Assembly (NCBI GenBank): GCA_913063375.1
Contig: CAJXXR010000002.1
Location: 124,001-188,000 of the forward strand
Direction of reading: 5' to 3'
Length of the DNA stretch: 64,000 nucleotides
DNA from: an uncultured Flavobacteriales bacterium
GTDB lineage: Bacteria; Bacteroidota; Bacteroidia; Flavobacteriales; CAJXXR01
Shown: positions 18,237-25,808 of the stretch, one piece after another
Position numbering within the stretch: the stretch's first letter is position 1
Layout: each line of letters starts with the position of its first letter
Translations under genes and position numbers: made by a program
Notes under the pieces: generated by a model
What the model was told of the DNA's origin: nothing
Database searches by the model: none
Seen by the model: only the letters and a program-made list of their open reading frames with translations

Positions 18237-18261
18237 GGTGATAAGGTGTGTCTCCGCTCCC

Positions 18262-18296
18262 TCGCTACCGCCAGTTTCCAACTGGTGGTTTGTAGT
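18262..18296. repeat. REP-like palindrome, copy 2
   Basis: CCAGTTTCCAACTGG (18271-18285) is the core, and outer arms CTACC and TGTAG extend the hairpin. The flanking CGCTACCG is shared with copy 1. Confidence 0.7.
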
Positions 18297-18315
18297 AGTA
18301 TCTAGATGATTATTT

Positions 18316-18666
18316 TTAAGGAATAGTCCCAATTTCATTTAATACCCATTTTCCATTAGGCTTTATGAATCGGAAATGGTGTTGCCCGCCTTCTGAAAAT
18401 AAAGAAGGTTCGGTTGTAGTTACCAATACTTCTAGATACAATACATCATCAATAATCCTTTTATGAAAGAGTGTTTCTTTTTCTTTAAGAATTGATACAA
18501 ATTCTGGGTTGAAAATTAAATCAAAATCTTCTTCTATAAATTGTTCGATAGGAACAAATATGTTCTTTCTGTAGAGGTTGTCATACCAATTTGGATCTTT
18601 TGCTCTATTGTCAATTAATTCTTTTTGTTCAGTGGCTATATTTTCTAAACATATATAGCATCCCCA
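18316..18666 (-). pseudogene. 5'-truncated remnant of an unrecognised gene
   Basis: On the minus strand an open frame of 116 codons runs from just after a stop codon at 18667-18669 to a TAA at 18316. It has no ATG or other plausible start in its first two thirds, yet reads like a real protein end (PNWYDNLYRKNIFVPIEQFI and FRFIKPNGKWVLNEIGTIP). The break coincides with a REP-like palindrome at 18669-18691. I read it as the surviving 3' part of a gene. The family is not known; the ending resembles small secreted or NTF2-like domains, but that is only an impression. Confidence 0.6.
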
Positions 18667-18668
18667 CT

Positions 18669-18691
18669 AGGTGTCGTTTGTAACTACACCT
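18669..18691. repeat. REP-like palindrome, copy 3
   Basis: Outer arms AGGTGT and ACACCT enclose GTT-TGT-AAC, an imperfect 23 bp palindrome with the same GTTTGNAAC-like centre as the other copies. Confidence 0.6.
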
Positions 18692-18702
18692 CAATATCTT
18701 CC

Positions 18703-18717
18703 AGGATTTGCAATCCG
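18703..18717. repeat. REP-like palindrome, copy 4
   Basis: GGATT-TGC-AATCC, a 5 bp inverted repeat with the TGC centre seen in copies 1 and 5. It lies 12 bp from copy 3. Confidence 0.6.
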
Positions 18718-18841
18718 CTGAAGTATGTCTGGCCTTTTAATTATTTAAAGAATCTATAGATATCTTAATCAATAGATTTTGTTTGGTTGAATAGAAGATT
18801 TGAGTAATTTGTGAGGGTAAATTAAGCAGTAATTCGGAAAA
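18718..18841 (+). other. Leader of the Crp/Fnr gene
   Basis: Short AT-rich gap between the REP-like pair and the Crp/Fnr start at 18842. A TAATTTG at 18805-18811 is one base short of the usual -7 box, so no promoter is called. Confidence 0.35.
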
Positions 18842-19405
18842 ATGGAACATTACCTAAGGTCATTTAATATCCTTTCTGAAGAGGAAATCAAGTCATTTCA
18901 AAACAATGTAAAGTCCAAAAGAATAAAGAAAGGTGATTTTTTTATTGAGGAGGGTAAAACCTGCAAACACGTAGCTTTTGTAATCTCTGGATTACTAAGG
19001 TCGTTTTATTATTCTTCTTCTAGTGAGGAGGTGACCTATTGTTTTACTTTTTCCGGTTCGTTTCTTTCTGCTTATTCTTCCTTTCTTTCTCAGTCCAAGA
19101 CAGTGGAGAATATTCAAGCCTTGACTGATGTTGAATTATGGACTATTTCGAGAGATGAAATTTTGAAACTGGAAGAGTCTAGTACCAATTGGTTGAAATT
19201 ATTTAAGTTCATTGCCGAGCAGGAGTATATTAAAATGGAAAAAAGAATTTTTATACTTCAAAAAGAATCTGCTGAGAAACGGTATGCAGATTTGCTTAAT
19301 AATCAACCTGAACTTTTACAAAATGTTCCGCTTATTTACATTTCTTCCTATTTGGGGATTACACAAAGACATTTGAGCCGGATAAGAAGGTCCCTTTCGA
19401 AGTAG
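18842..19405 (+). CDS. Crp/Fnr family transcriptional regulator
   Basis: A 187 aa protein with a cyclic-nucleotide-binding-type beta barrel (residues 10-115, GDFFIEEGKTCKHVAFVISG) and a short C-terminal helix-turn-helix (LIYISSYLGITQRHLSRIRR). The conserved Arg/Ser pair that binds cAMP is not obvious, so the effector is unknown; no Fnr-type Cys cluster is present. The next gene, 56 bp downstream, is an NAD(P)H oxidoreductase. In Bacteroidota such small regulators are often paired with the redox gene they control. Confidence 0.88.
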   Translation: MEHYLRSFNILSEEEIKSFQNNVKSKRIKKGDFFIEEGKTCKHVAFVISGLLRSFYYSSSSEEVTYCFTFSGSFLSAYSSFLSQSKTVENIQALTDVELWTISRDEILKLEESSTNWLKLFKFIAEQEYIKMEKRIFILQKESAEKRYADLLNNQPELLQNVPLIYISSYLGITQRHLSRIRRSLSK

Positions 19406-19461
19406 ACAAATGTCCTTTCTGTAAATGTCATATAGCTTTATTTTTGGATAAAAAGTAAAGG

Positions 19462-20040
19462 ATGAAACAGATCGTAATTATAAATGGACATCCCGATAAG
19501 AAAAGCTACAATTATGCCTTATCGGAAGCGTACAAGAATGGAGTTGCCAGTACAGAAGCAAATATTGAACAAATCGATATATCAGATTTAAAATTCAATA
19601 TTAATCTGGAATTTGGTTATCGTAAAAGAACAGAATTGGAGCCCGATTTAAGGGGTGCTATAGCGAAAATAAAAAATGCGGACCATATAGTCTGGGTTTT
19701 TCCAGTATGGTGGTATGGATATCCGGCAATCATGAAAGGTTTTATAGATCGGACTTTTCTACCAGGAATAGCCTTTGACTCAATAAAAGGAAAGGCATTA
19801 CCAAAGCCGTTATTGATGAATAAGACTGCAAGGATTATTGTAACATCAGACACACCAAGATGGTATGATTATCTATTTATGAAAAGCCCTGTTATCAATC
19901 AGTTTAAAAAAGGAACATTGGAGTATTGCGGAATCAAGGGGATTAAGGTTACTTATATAGCTCCCATCAAAGATTCGACTTCTGATTTTAGAGAAAAATG
20001 GTTAAGGAAAGTTCTTCTATTAGGGAAGCGTTTAAATTAA
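19462..20040 (+). CDS. NAD(P)H-dependent oxidoreductase (flavodoxin-like, quinone reductase type)
   Basis: A 192 aa protein with the MdaB/KefF/NQO1-type fold. NGHPDKKSYNYAL at residues 7-19 is the flavin phosphate loop, and HIVWVFPVWWYGYPAIMKGF is the conserved block that stacks on the isoalloxazine ring; FIDRTFLPGIAF follows. It probably reduces quinones or other electrophiles in the cytoplasm with two electrons, for detoxification. The upstream Crp/Fnr gene is a likely regulator. Substrate not determined. Confidence 0.88.
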   Translation: MKQIVIINGHPDKKSYNYALSEAYKNGVASTEANIEQIDISDLKFNINLEFGYRKRTELEPDLRGAIAKIKNADHIVWVFPVWWYGYPAIMKGFIDRTFLPGIAFDSIKGKALPKPLLMNKTARIIVTSDTPRWYDYLFMKSPVINQFKKGTLEYCGIKGIKVTYIAPIKDSTSDFREKWLRKVLLLGKRLN

Positions 20041-20058
20041 CTAGCAGGCTCAACTAAA

Positions 20059-20076
20059 GCCAGTTTGCAATTGGTG
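20059..20076. repeat. REP-like palindrome, copy 5
   Basis: CCAGTTTGCAATTGG (20060-20074) differs from copy 1 by one base in the right arm. It lies 60 bp outside the duplicated tRNA segment. Confidence 0.65.
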
Positions 20077-20136
20077 GTGAAAGGAGGTGTAGCGAAACAA
20101 GTATAGCTCAGCCTCAATAAAAAACAAACAAACAAT

Positions 20137-20227
20137 AAAAAGACCTTCTCATATTGAGAAGGTCTTTTTGCAGTACCCAGGGCGGGAATCGAACCCGCAC
20201 TCCCGAAAGAACTGGATTTTGAATCCA
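20137..20227. repeat. Attachment-site-like direct repeat, distal copy
   Basis: These 91 bp match 23783-23873 except in the 5-base terminator loop. They contain a terminator hairpin (20137-20169) and the 3' 54 nt of tRNA-Leu. Identity ends abruptly at 20227/23873, in the 5' strand of the anticodon stem, which is where many tRNA-specific integrases have their crossover edge. Confidence 0.85.
20174..20227 (-). pseudogene. 3' fragment of tRNA-Leu(CAA)
   Basis: It carries part of the anticodon stem, the CAA anticodon loop, variable arm, T arm and 3' acceptor strand, identical to the intact gene at 23820-23901. The acceptor 5' strand, D arm and first bases of the anticodon stem are missing, so it cannot make a functional tRNA. 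Confidence 0.9.
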
Positions 20228-20546
20228 TAAAGGTCTTTGAGTGGTGTTGATTATTAGTGCTTTATGTTTTGTATTTCTCCCCAGAAACAGTAAAACCGTA
20301 TTCGCTTTCGTATTCATTTGATCTGGATAAATATAGATTATCGAGGGAGAAAGGCAAAATATTACTTTTGAAATTTAAGTATAAAAATCACTGAATTCAG
20401 GGATTGATTTAAGATTGAATTTACTTTATGTTGTAATTCGAAAAAAATCTAGTATTAATGCCTTAAAGTTCAATGTTATCCAAAAACGAATATACACCGT
20501 ATTAGTAAATATTATTAGTAAGGACTAGTCTCTAGCACCTTATTCT
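20228..20546. other. Intergenic part of the tRNA-bounded segment, 319 bp, no gene seen
   Basis: AT-rich sequence between the tRNA fragment and the end of the large minus-strand gene. I see no gene, clear terminator or integrase remnant. The gene's transcription may run on into the duplicated terminator at 20137-20169, but that hairpin has T runs on both sides and could act in either direction. Confidence 0.45.
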
Positions 20547-23417
20547 CTAAATATCTTTATGAGCTTCTCCCTTAATATTATAAAATGTATTGCTGGATTT
20601 AAGTTTTCCATGATATTCCCATATATTAACAAGTATACCTAAGCAAACTTTTTTACTATTATGTAATTTTACTTTTTTAGAGCCGAAGGAAGACAAAATT
20701 TTATTAATGTAATCTAGGTTATTTATTTCAAAAAAACATGTTTCAGGTATGATTGTATGGGTATTATAAGTTTCCCTATATTTGAAAAATCCGCTTAATT
20801 CATCAAAATGATACACTTCTATTGGATTTTTTTTATGAGGATGAGAAATGACTGATAGATACATGTTGTTTTTAAAATGGATTATTACAGTAAGCTTCTT
20901 TTTGCTAATGCCATAGCAAAAGCCATGAATTTCACCCTTCTCATTGTATGGGACATAATACACAGTTTCTGACCTATTTCCTCCTATGTGAATATCGGTA
21001 AGAAGTTGTGGATTCATCTCTGGCCATGGCTTTGATAAATCAACGCCTGGGCTTTGCATATATAAGGCGTGAGTATAATTTTGTCCATCAGTGCCTAGAG
21101 ATTTAATAAGGGTTGCTTTATTCATTTTTTTATATGATACGATACCTTCTTCATTACCTTCACCTTCAATTTGATTTTTATATAGTTGAATCGTTCTGTT
21201 TCTGATTACTATTCCTTGAGTAGGTTCTTTTGGGATAGCCTCTGATAATTTATTGAGTTCAGAAATATACTTTCCTGATTTCAATTCAATTTTTTCCAAT
21301 TGGCGCTTTATTTCAGATTTATCGAAACCTTTTTCTTTTGCTTTAATTGTATAATTATAGGCTTGTACATAATCCATTTTACTCAAGTAAATTTTAGATA
21401 CAATCATATAAGTTTGAGGTTCTTTTCGCTTGTATTTAATGGCTGTTAAAAATTGTGGTAGTGCAGCATCAACTTCATTACGATCCAACAGAAACAATCC
21501 AAAATCGTAAAATCCTTTATAATTTGGATATTTATCCAATCCTAAGGTCATGTATTTATCCGCCATTGAAACGTTATTAGCCTCTTTAAAATTCGTCCCA
21601 ATATCATAAGCAAGTTGGCCTTTCAATTTTTCAAAACCGTAAAACATAAACATGTTGGAATTTTTTAAATCGAAATTCTCCATTTCCCCCAATAATTTCA
21701 TATAGTAATCATTGGCAAGGCTGTAGTTCTTTTTGTAGTTTGCTTCGAGACCTTTTAAATGATAATAAAGAATGTCATTCTGCTCTTTGGAATTCGTTTT
21801 ATTATAATCTGATTTAATACTTAATTTGATGTAATTTTCGTTAATAGAAAGGTACTTTCTCCAATTAACATCTGCTTTTGAAAATTCGTAAAGTATTTGA
21901 GATTTTTTAACAATCCAAAGATAAGGTCTGTTGGAACCTCCATAACTTGAAAGCCATCTGTAATGTTTAGAGAAAAAATTATCCAATATATTTAGGTCGT
22001 CAACAATAATTTCTGTGTTTGGGTATGATGTAAAATCTGTTCTCCGGTAGGTAGCCAATTCAAATCCACCAAGTATAATTTTGGATAACCGGTCATCTTT
22101 AAGTGAGATACTGCTACTTCCATTATAAATACAGTTATATAATTTTTTTTGGTCTGTTCTACTAAATGAATAAAAGTTGGAAAAAATATCCTCAGCTATT
22201 TTAAAATTAATTAAACCAGCATGTAAAAAATACCGATATTTAACCATCTCAGGCGTAAACTCATTGTTGTTTAATACTTCCCACGTACTTTCTTTTCTCT
22301 GTGATCTATTTGTATAAATTTCATTTGCTATAGTACCCCAATTTGAGTTGTCTTTTTTACTTAACCATTCCACTTCAGATAGAACTTGTTCTTCCTGATA
22401 ATGTAAAGTTTCTACTTTCTTGAAAAACTCTTCCCAGTTTCCTTCCTTTAGGTTTTTCTTAAAAGCCTTATAATTTGAACTAACATAGCCCGAATATTTC
22501 TGAAGCGATTTTCTATGCTTAGCAATATTTTGTTTCTTTATATCTGAAATTACACCAATAACTTTTTGTCCGACTCCTAAACTATAACTGGTCCAAAACC
22601 CAGACTCATTACTTGCCATAGCATAACTGTTTGCAGCACCAAAATAATTTGAATTAGCTAATTGTGCCCCAGCTTCAAGTGTGTATTTTTCTACTTCTAA
22701 AATTCTTTTCTGCTCTTTTTCAATACTCGATTGTTGTTCAGCTACCATTTCCCTTCTTTTTTGCTCTTCTTTTGTAATAAGGGCTTGGTTTGCTTCATCA
22801 ATTTTTGAATTTTCGCTATTATAAGAGTTGGAATTCTCTTCTGTATTTAAGGCAGAGCCAGAAGATGAATTGTTGCTATTATAAGAATTTGCATTGCCTT
22901 CTGTTTGTGTATTATTTGTAGCAGAGCTTTTCGGGTTTAAGCTTTCTTTTATCCAACTTTCAATATGTGCATTTGTATTTTGCTTTGAATTATCTCCTTC
23001 AATTCTAATTACTTTTAAATTATCCACGGCTTTTGTCCCACATTGTCCACCTCCGTTAAATTTGTCCCCGTCTTGAGTTGCGATATATCCATTAGAAAAA
23101 ATGATCTTATAAAATATCAGATGATTTTGAAAATATTCATCCCTTTTTTGATTTTCTTTTGAGTTATTCGGTAAATGCACATCACTCGATTCATATATTT
23201 TACCATTATATTTATATGAGAGTGTATACTTAAGAGTCGAATTTACTCTATAATACTCTTTATATTCCCCGAGTGAAAAAGTAAAATCAATTACTAAATT
23301 ATCGTAGATAAACCCATTCCCGTCTGGTTCCCAGTGATTAAGAGTCACTGTTTGAGTCTGAGCTTGAGTACAGAATGAATAAAAAAAGAATAAGGTAAGG
23401 AGAGTAAATGTTTTCAT
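20547..23417 (-). CDS. Large exported TPR-type protein of unknown function
   Basis: A 956 aa protein with a signal peptide (TLLTLFFFYSFCTQAQ). Residues about 20-150 form a beta-rich domain with a GGGQCGT motif. A low-complexity Ser/Asn stretch follows, with a repeated SYNSNNSSSG/NSYNSENS unit, then a charged coiled-coil segment (EEQKRREMVAEQQSSIEKEQ). The rest is largely helical with TPR-like units (YPNYKGFYDFGLFLLDRNEV), ending in a C-terminal domain of about 200 residues that I cannot place. It is the only gene in the tRNA-bounded segment, and no canonical promoter is visible upstream. Family unknown; surface or periplasmic location inferred from the signal peptide. Confidence 0.75.
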   Translation of the reverse strand: MKTFTLLTLFFFYSFCTQAQTQTVTLNHWEPDGNGFIYDNLVIDFTFSLGEYKEYYRVNSTLKYTLSYKYNGKIYESSDVHLPNNSKENQKRDEYFQNHLIFYKIIFSNGYIATQDGDKFNGGGQCGTKAVDNLKVIRIEGDNSKQNTNAHIESWIKESLNPKSSATNNTQTEGNANSYNSNNSSSGSALNTEENSNSYNSENSKIDEANQALITKEEQKRREMVAEQQSSIEKEQKRILEVEKYTLEAGAQLANSNYFGAANSYAMASNESGFWTSYSLGVGQKVIGVISDIKKQNIAKHRKSLQKYSGYVSSNYKAFKKNLKEGNWEEFFKKVETLHYQEEQVLSEVEWLSKKDNSNWGTIANEIYTNRSQRKESTWEVLNNNEFTPEMVKYRYFLHAGLINFKIAEDIFSNFYSFSRTDQKKLYNCIYNGSSSISLKDDRLSKIILGGFELATYRRTDFTSYPNTEIIVDDLNILDNFFSKHYRWLSSYGGSNRPYLWIVKKSQILYEFSKADVNWRKYLSINENYIKLSIKSDYNKTNSKEQNDILYYHLKGLEANYKKNYSLANDYYMKLLGEMENFDLKNSNMFMFYGFEKLKGQLAYDIGTNFKEANNVSMADKYMTLGLDKYPNYKGFYDFGLFLLDRNEVDAALPQFLTAIKYKRKEPQTYMIVSKIYLSKMDYVQAYNYTIKAKEKGFDKSEIKRQLEKIELKSGKYISELNKLSEAIPKEPTQGIVIRNRTIQLYKNQIEGEGNEEGIVSYKKMNKATLIKSLGTDGQNYTHALYMQSPGVDLSKPWPEMNPQLLTDIHIGGNRSETVYYVPYNEKGEIHGFCYGISKKKLTVIIHFKNNMYLSVISHPHKKNPIEVYHFDELSGFFKYRETYNTHTIIPETCFFEINNLDYINKILSSFGSKKVKLHNSKKVCLGILVNIWEYHGKLKSSNTFYNIKGEAHKDI

Positions 23418-23780
23418 ATTGTATTTTTAATTATTTGCCAATTTTTCAGTTAAAATGTCCTTCAAGGTTTAGGTTGGTACAGCATGTATTTTATCTATAT
23501 TCAGCCCTTGTTCTTTAACTCTCATGCTCCACATTTTTTGGATTAATGTTCCTTATATAGTTGTCTTTTAACTGTTCCAATTCTTGTGAAAATATAATTT
23601 AAGTAGTGCTTAAAGTTAATTCAATTGCAAAAATGAACCTTTCATTTGCAAAAGTTTTTTCAATTTTAATTATTCTATCTAGAATAGTTTTTACCACTCA
23701 TCAGTGTCACCTGGAGTGGATGCTGAGTAATTGAAGTTGAAGTACTAAAATTAAAACTCAGCCAAAAAAAACTAATCCAC
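23418..23780. other. Upstream region of the large TPR gene
   Basis: A 363 bp gap with no gene. It holds two tandem copies of TTCA(A/T)TTGCAAAA at 23620 and 23641, a 21 bp spacing. No exact TAnnTTTG box was found on the minus strand. Confidence 0.45.
23620..23654. repeat. Tandem direct repeat, 21 bp spacing
   Basis: TTCAATTGCAAAA and TTCATTTGCAAAA start 21 bp apart, two helical turns, about 200 bp upstream of the large TPR gene. Such phasing is typical of regulator sites, but no regulator is known. Confidence 0.4.
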
Positions 23781-23815
23781 AAAAAAAGACCTTCTCAATA
23801 TGAGAAGGTCTTTTT
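23781..23815 (-). terminator. Terminator of tRNA-Leu
   Basis: AAAAAGACCTTCTC and its complement form a 14 bp stem around a 5-base loop, just 4 bp after the tRNA 3' end on the minus strand, followed by a run of T. Confidence 0.9.
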
Positions 23816-23873
23816 GCAGTACCCAGGGCGGGAATCGAACCCGCACTCCCGAAAGAACTGGATTTTGAATCCA
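23783..23873. repeat. Attachment-site-like direct repeat, proximal copy
   Basis: Second copy of the 91 bp repeat at 20137-20227, here continuous with the full tRNA-Leu. The terminator loop reads AATAT here and ATATT in the other copy. Confidence 0.85.
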
Positions 23874-23901
23874 GCGCGTCTACCAGTTCCGCCACCTGGG
23901 C
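23820..23901 (-). tRNA. tRNA-Leu (anticodon CAA)
   Basis: An 82 nt class II tRNA: acceptor strands GCCCAGG/CCTGGGT, D arm with GGTAGAC, anticodon stem CTGGA/TCCAG with loop TTCAAAA, a long variable arm (TTCTTTCGGGAGT) and a T arm GCGGG-TTCGATT-CCCGC. CCA is not encoded. CAA reads the UUG codon. Its 3' part is duplicated at 20174-20227. Confidence 0.96.
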
Positions 23902-24067
23902 ATTTCTGTTTGGAAATGTGAGGCAAAAGTATTCTATCCTTTGAGACTGGCAAAATATTTCATATAAATTTTTAAAATAAATTCGGTGCTTTTCATTCAA
24001 GTTTTGGATTATCAATCTTTTAGATAAAGAATTTATTGGTGCACCAATAAAAAATTGGAATATTAAA

Positions 24068-24098
24068 TTGATAGATACGTCATATATTCATAACTTTG
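24068..24098 (+). promoter_or_regulatory. Bacteroidota-type promoter of prs
   Basis: TTG at 24068-24070, a 20 bp spacer, and TAACTTTG at 24091-24098, a full match to the phylum consensus. The predicted start of transcription is near 24104, which excludes TTG 24096 as a start codon. Confidence 0.75.
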
Positions 24099-24161
24099 CC
24101 GGCTCAACGAGTTGTAAAACTGAGAATGGTTTCATTTTCAGACGATAATATAATAGGCCCC

Positions 24162-25094
24162 ATGAAGTCAAAAGTTCAAATATTTGCAGGTAGATCTACG
24201 CGTGTTCTAGCTGAGAAGATTGCCGAGAGCTATGGTACTGAGTTAGGAAATGTAATTATTTCTAGTTTCAGTGATGGAGAATTCCAACCTTCATTTGAAG
24301 AGCCAGTAAGAGGGGATTCTGTTTTTATTGTACAGTCAACACCACCACCGTCAGATAATTTGATGGAATTGTTGTTGATGATTGATGCAGCGAAAAGAGC
24401 ATCTGCAAAGGATATTGTTGCAGTAATGCCTTATTTCGGTCTTGCACGTCAGGATAGAAAAGATAAGCCAAGAGTTCCAATAGGGGCGAAATTGGTAGCA
24501 AGTATGTTACATGCTGCTGGAGCAACAAGAATTATGACGATGGATCTGCATGCAGATCAAATTCAAGGATTCTTTGAAGAGCCAGTAGATCATTTATATG
24601 CTTCAGCTATATTCATCGATTATATCAAGGGTCTAAATCTAGACAATTTGGTAATCGCATCACCGGATATGGGTGGATCAAAAAGAGCCAATAGTTATGC
24701 TAAGCACCTAGCTTGTGAGATGGTAATCTGTTACAAGCAACGTGAGAAAGCAAACGTTATTGGAAAGATGACAGTGATTGGAGATGTAGAAGGTAGAGAT
24801 ATTATATTGGTAGACGATATGGTAGATACTGCTGGAACATTGACTACAGCTGCTAGGATGATGATGGAGAAAGGTGCAAAAAGTGTAAGAGCAATTTGTA
24901 CGCATCCTGTATTGTCTGGATCAGCTTATGATCGTATACAAGATTCTGTTTTAGAAGAGTTGATTGTTACAGATTCATTGCCAATCAAAGAAGGTCAGGA
25001 AAAAATCAAGCAATTATCCATTGCACCGTTATTTTCTGATGTTATCAAAAGTGTTGTGAACAACGACAGTATTAGTAAGCATTTTATTAATTAA
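24162..25094 (+). CDS. prs: Ribose-phosphate pyrophosphokinase
   Basis: It makes PRPP from ribose 5-phosphate and ATP, the precursor for purine, pyrimidine, His, Trp and NAD synthesis. The 310 aa product has the family N-terminus (KVQIFAGRSTRVLAEKIA), the FSDGEFQPSFEEPVRGDSVF block, the metal-binding MDLHADQIQGFF and the PRPP-binding loop ILVDDMVDTAGT. Two in-frame ATG codons are possible, 24126 and 24162; I chose 24162 because it matches the family length and start. rplY follows after 17 bp, so the two are probably cotranscribed. Confidence 0.96.
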   Translation: MKSKVQIFAGRSTRVLAEKIAESYGTELGNVIISSFSDGEFQPSFEEPVRGDSVFIVQSTPPPSDNLMELLLMIDAAKRASAKDIVAVMPYFGLARQDRKDKPRVPIGAKLVASMLHAAGATRIMTMDLHADQIQGFFEEPVDHLYASAIFIDYIKGLNLDNLVIASPDMGGSKRANSYAKHLACEMVICYKQREKANVIGKMTVIGDVEGRDIILVDDMVDTAGTLTTAARMMMEKGAKSVRAICTHPVLSGSAYDRIQDSVLEELIVTDSLPIKEGQEKIKQLSIAPLFSDVIKSVVNNDSISKHFIN

Positions 25095-25111
25095 CCATAC
25101 ATAAACAAACG

Positions 25112-25708
25112 ATGGAAACATTACAGATGAGCGCTGAGGCGCGTGTAGATTTAGGGAAAAAGGGATCGAAAGCTCTTCGTCGCGAGGAAAAAGTACCATG
25201 TGTCCTTTACGGAGGAGAAACAGTAGTACATTTCGCAATGCCGGCTCTTTCATTCCGTAACCTGGTTTACACTCCAAACGTGTACCGAGTAGAATTGAAT
25301 GTAGACGGAACAGTTTACAGTGCATTATTGAAAGATGTGCAGTTTCACCCAGTAACTGATAAAATCATTCACGCTGACTTCGTTCAGTTGGTAGATGGTG
25401 TTGTAGTTACTACTATTATTCCTTTGAACATTACAGGTAACCCTAAAGGGGTTGTTACAGGTGGTAAATTGAGCAAGAACATGCGTAAGCTAAATGTTCG
25501 TTCTACTCCTGAAAACTTACCTTCTGCAATCAATATTGATGTAACAGAATTGAATATCGGAGACAAAATACGTGTTTCTGACGTAGTTTCTGAAGGATTC
25601 GATATTATGAACGCAGGTAATGCTGTAATCGCATCAGTTAAGATGGCACGTGGTGCAGTTAAATCTGAAGAAGAGGAAGAAGAAGAAGCGGCTGCTACTG
25701 AAGCATAG
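25112..25708 (+). CDS. rplY: 50S ribosomal protein L25/general stress protein Ctc
   Basis: A 198 aa two-domain L25 of the TL5/Ctc type. The N-terminal 5S rRNA-binding barrel (ARVDLGKKGSKALRREEKVP, then CVLYGG) is followed by the C-terminal beta domain (RSTPENLPSAINIDVTELNI) and an acidic tail (EEEEEEEAAATEA), common in Bacteroidota. The position 17 bp after prs is a widely conserved pairing. A terminator follows. Confidence 0.96.
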   Translation: METLQMSAEARVDLGKKGSKALRREEKVPCVLYGGETVVHFAMPALSFRNLVYTPNVYRVELNVDGTVYSALLKDVQFHPVTDKIIHADFVQLVDGVVVTTIIPLNITGNPKGVVTGGKLSKNMRKLNVRSTPENLPSAINIDVTELNIGDKIRVSDVVSEGFDIMNAGNAVIASVKMARGAVKSEEEEEEEAAATEA

Positions 25709-25731
25709 TCTTTTTTTGCATTCTAACACTA

Positions 25732-25768
25732 ATAAAAAAACCACTGTTCTTAGCAGTGGTTTTTTTAT
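25732..25768 (+). terminator. Intrinsic terminator after rplY
   Basis: AACCACTG and CAGTGGTT form a stem, continued by A and T runs, with a 7-base loop; seven T residues follow. Confidence 0.9.
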
Positions 25769-25808
25769 TTCATAGAAGGGCTATATATTTGGCTGAATAA
25801 ATTTTTTT

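Larger units (their letters stand above)
20228..23782. mobile_element. Putative tRNA-Leu-integrated element or island remnant
   Basis: The segment lies between an intact tRNA-Leu(CAA) and a duplicate of its 3' part, with a repeat period of 3646 bp. Orientation is as expected: the element joins the 3' side of the intact tRNA and the fragment is at the far end. Its only gene is a large TPR protein that is more AT-rich than the flanking core genes. There is no integrase, relaxase or replication gene, so it is a decayed element, a passenger moved by an integrase supplied in trans, or the product of local recombination. Confidence 0.65.

Noticed and set aside
18801..18811. TAATTTG before the Crp/Fnr gene
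   Set aside because: One base short of the -7 consensus and the spacing to the nearest TTG is too short.
17621..20076. CRISPR-like array
   Set aside because: The palindromes are irregularly spaced and not followed by equal-length spacers, so they are not an array.
20037..20228. Minus-strand frame of 63 codons near the NAD(P)H oxidoreductase end
   Set aside because: It shares its sequence with the tRNA fragment frame above and has no independent support.
20114..20317. Minus-strand frame of 67 codons near the tRNA fragment
   Set aside because: It reads through the tRNA fragment and terminator hairpin; the frame is an accident of those sequences.
23758..24015. Minus-strand frame of 85 codons over the tRNA-Leu gene
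   Set aside because: It covers the whole tRNA and its terminator, so it is not a protein gene.
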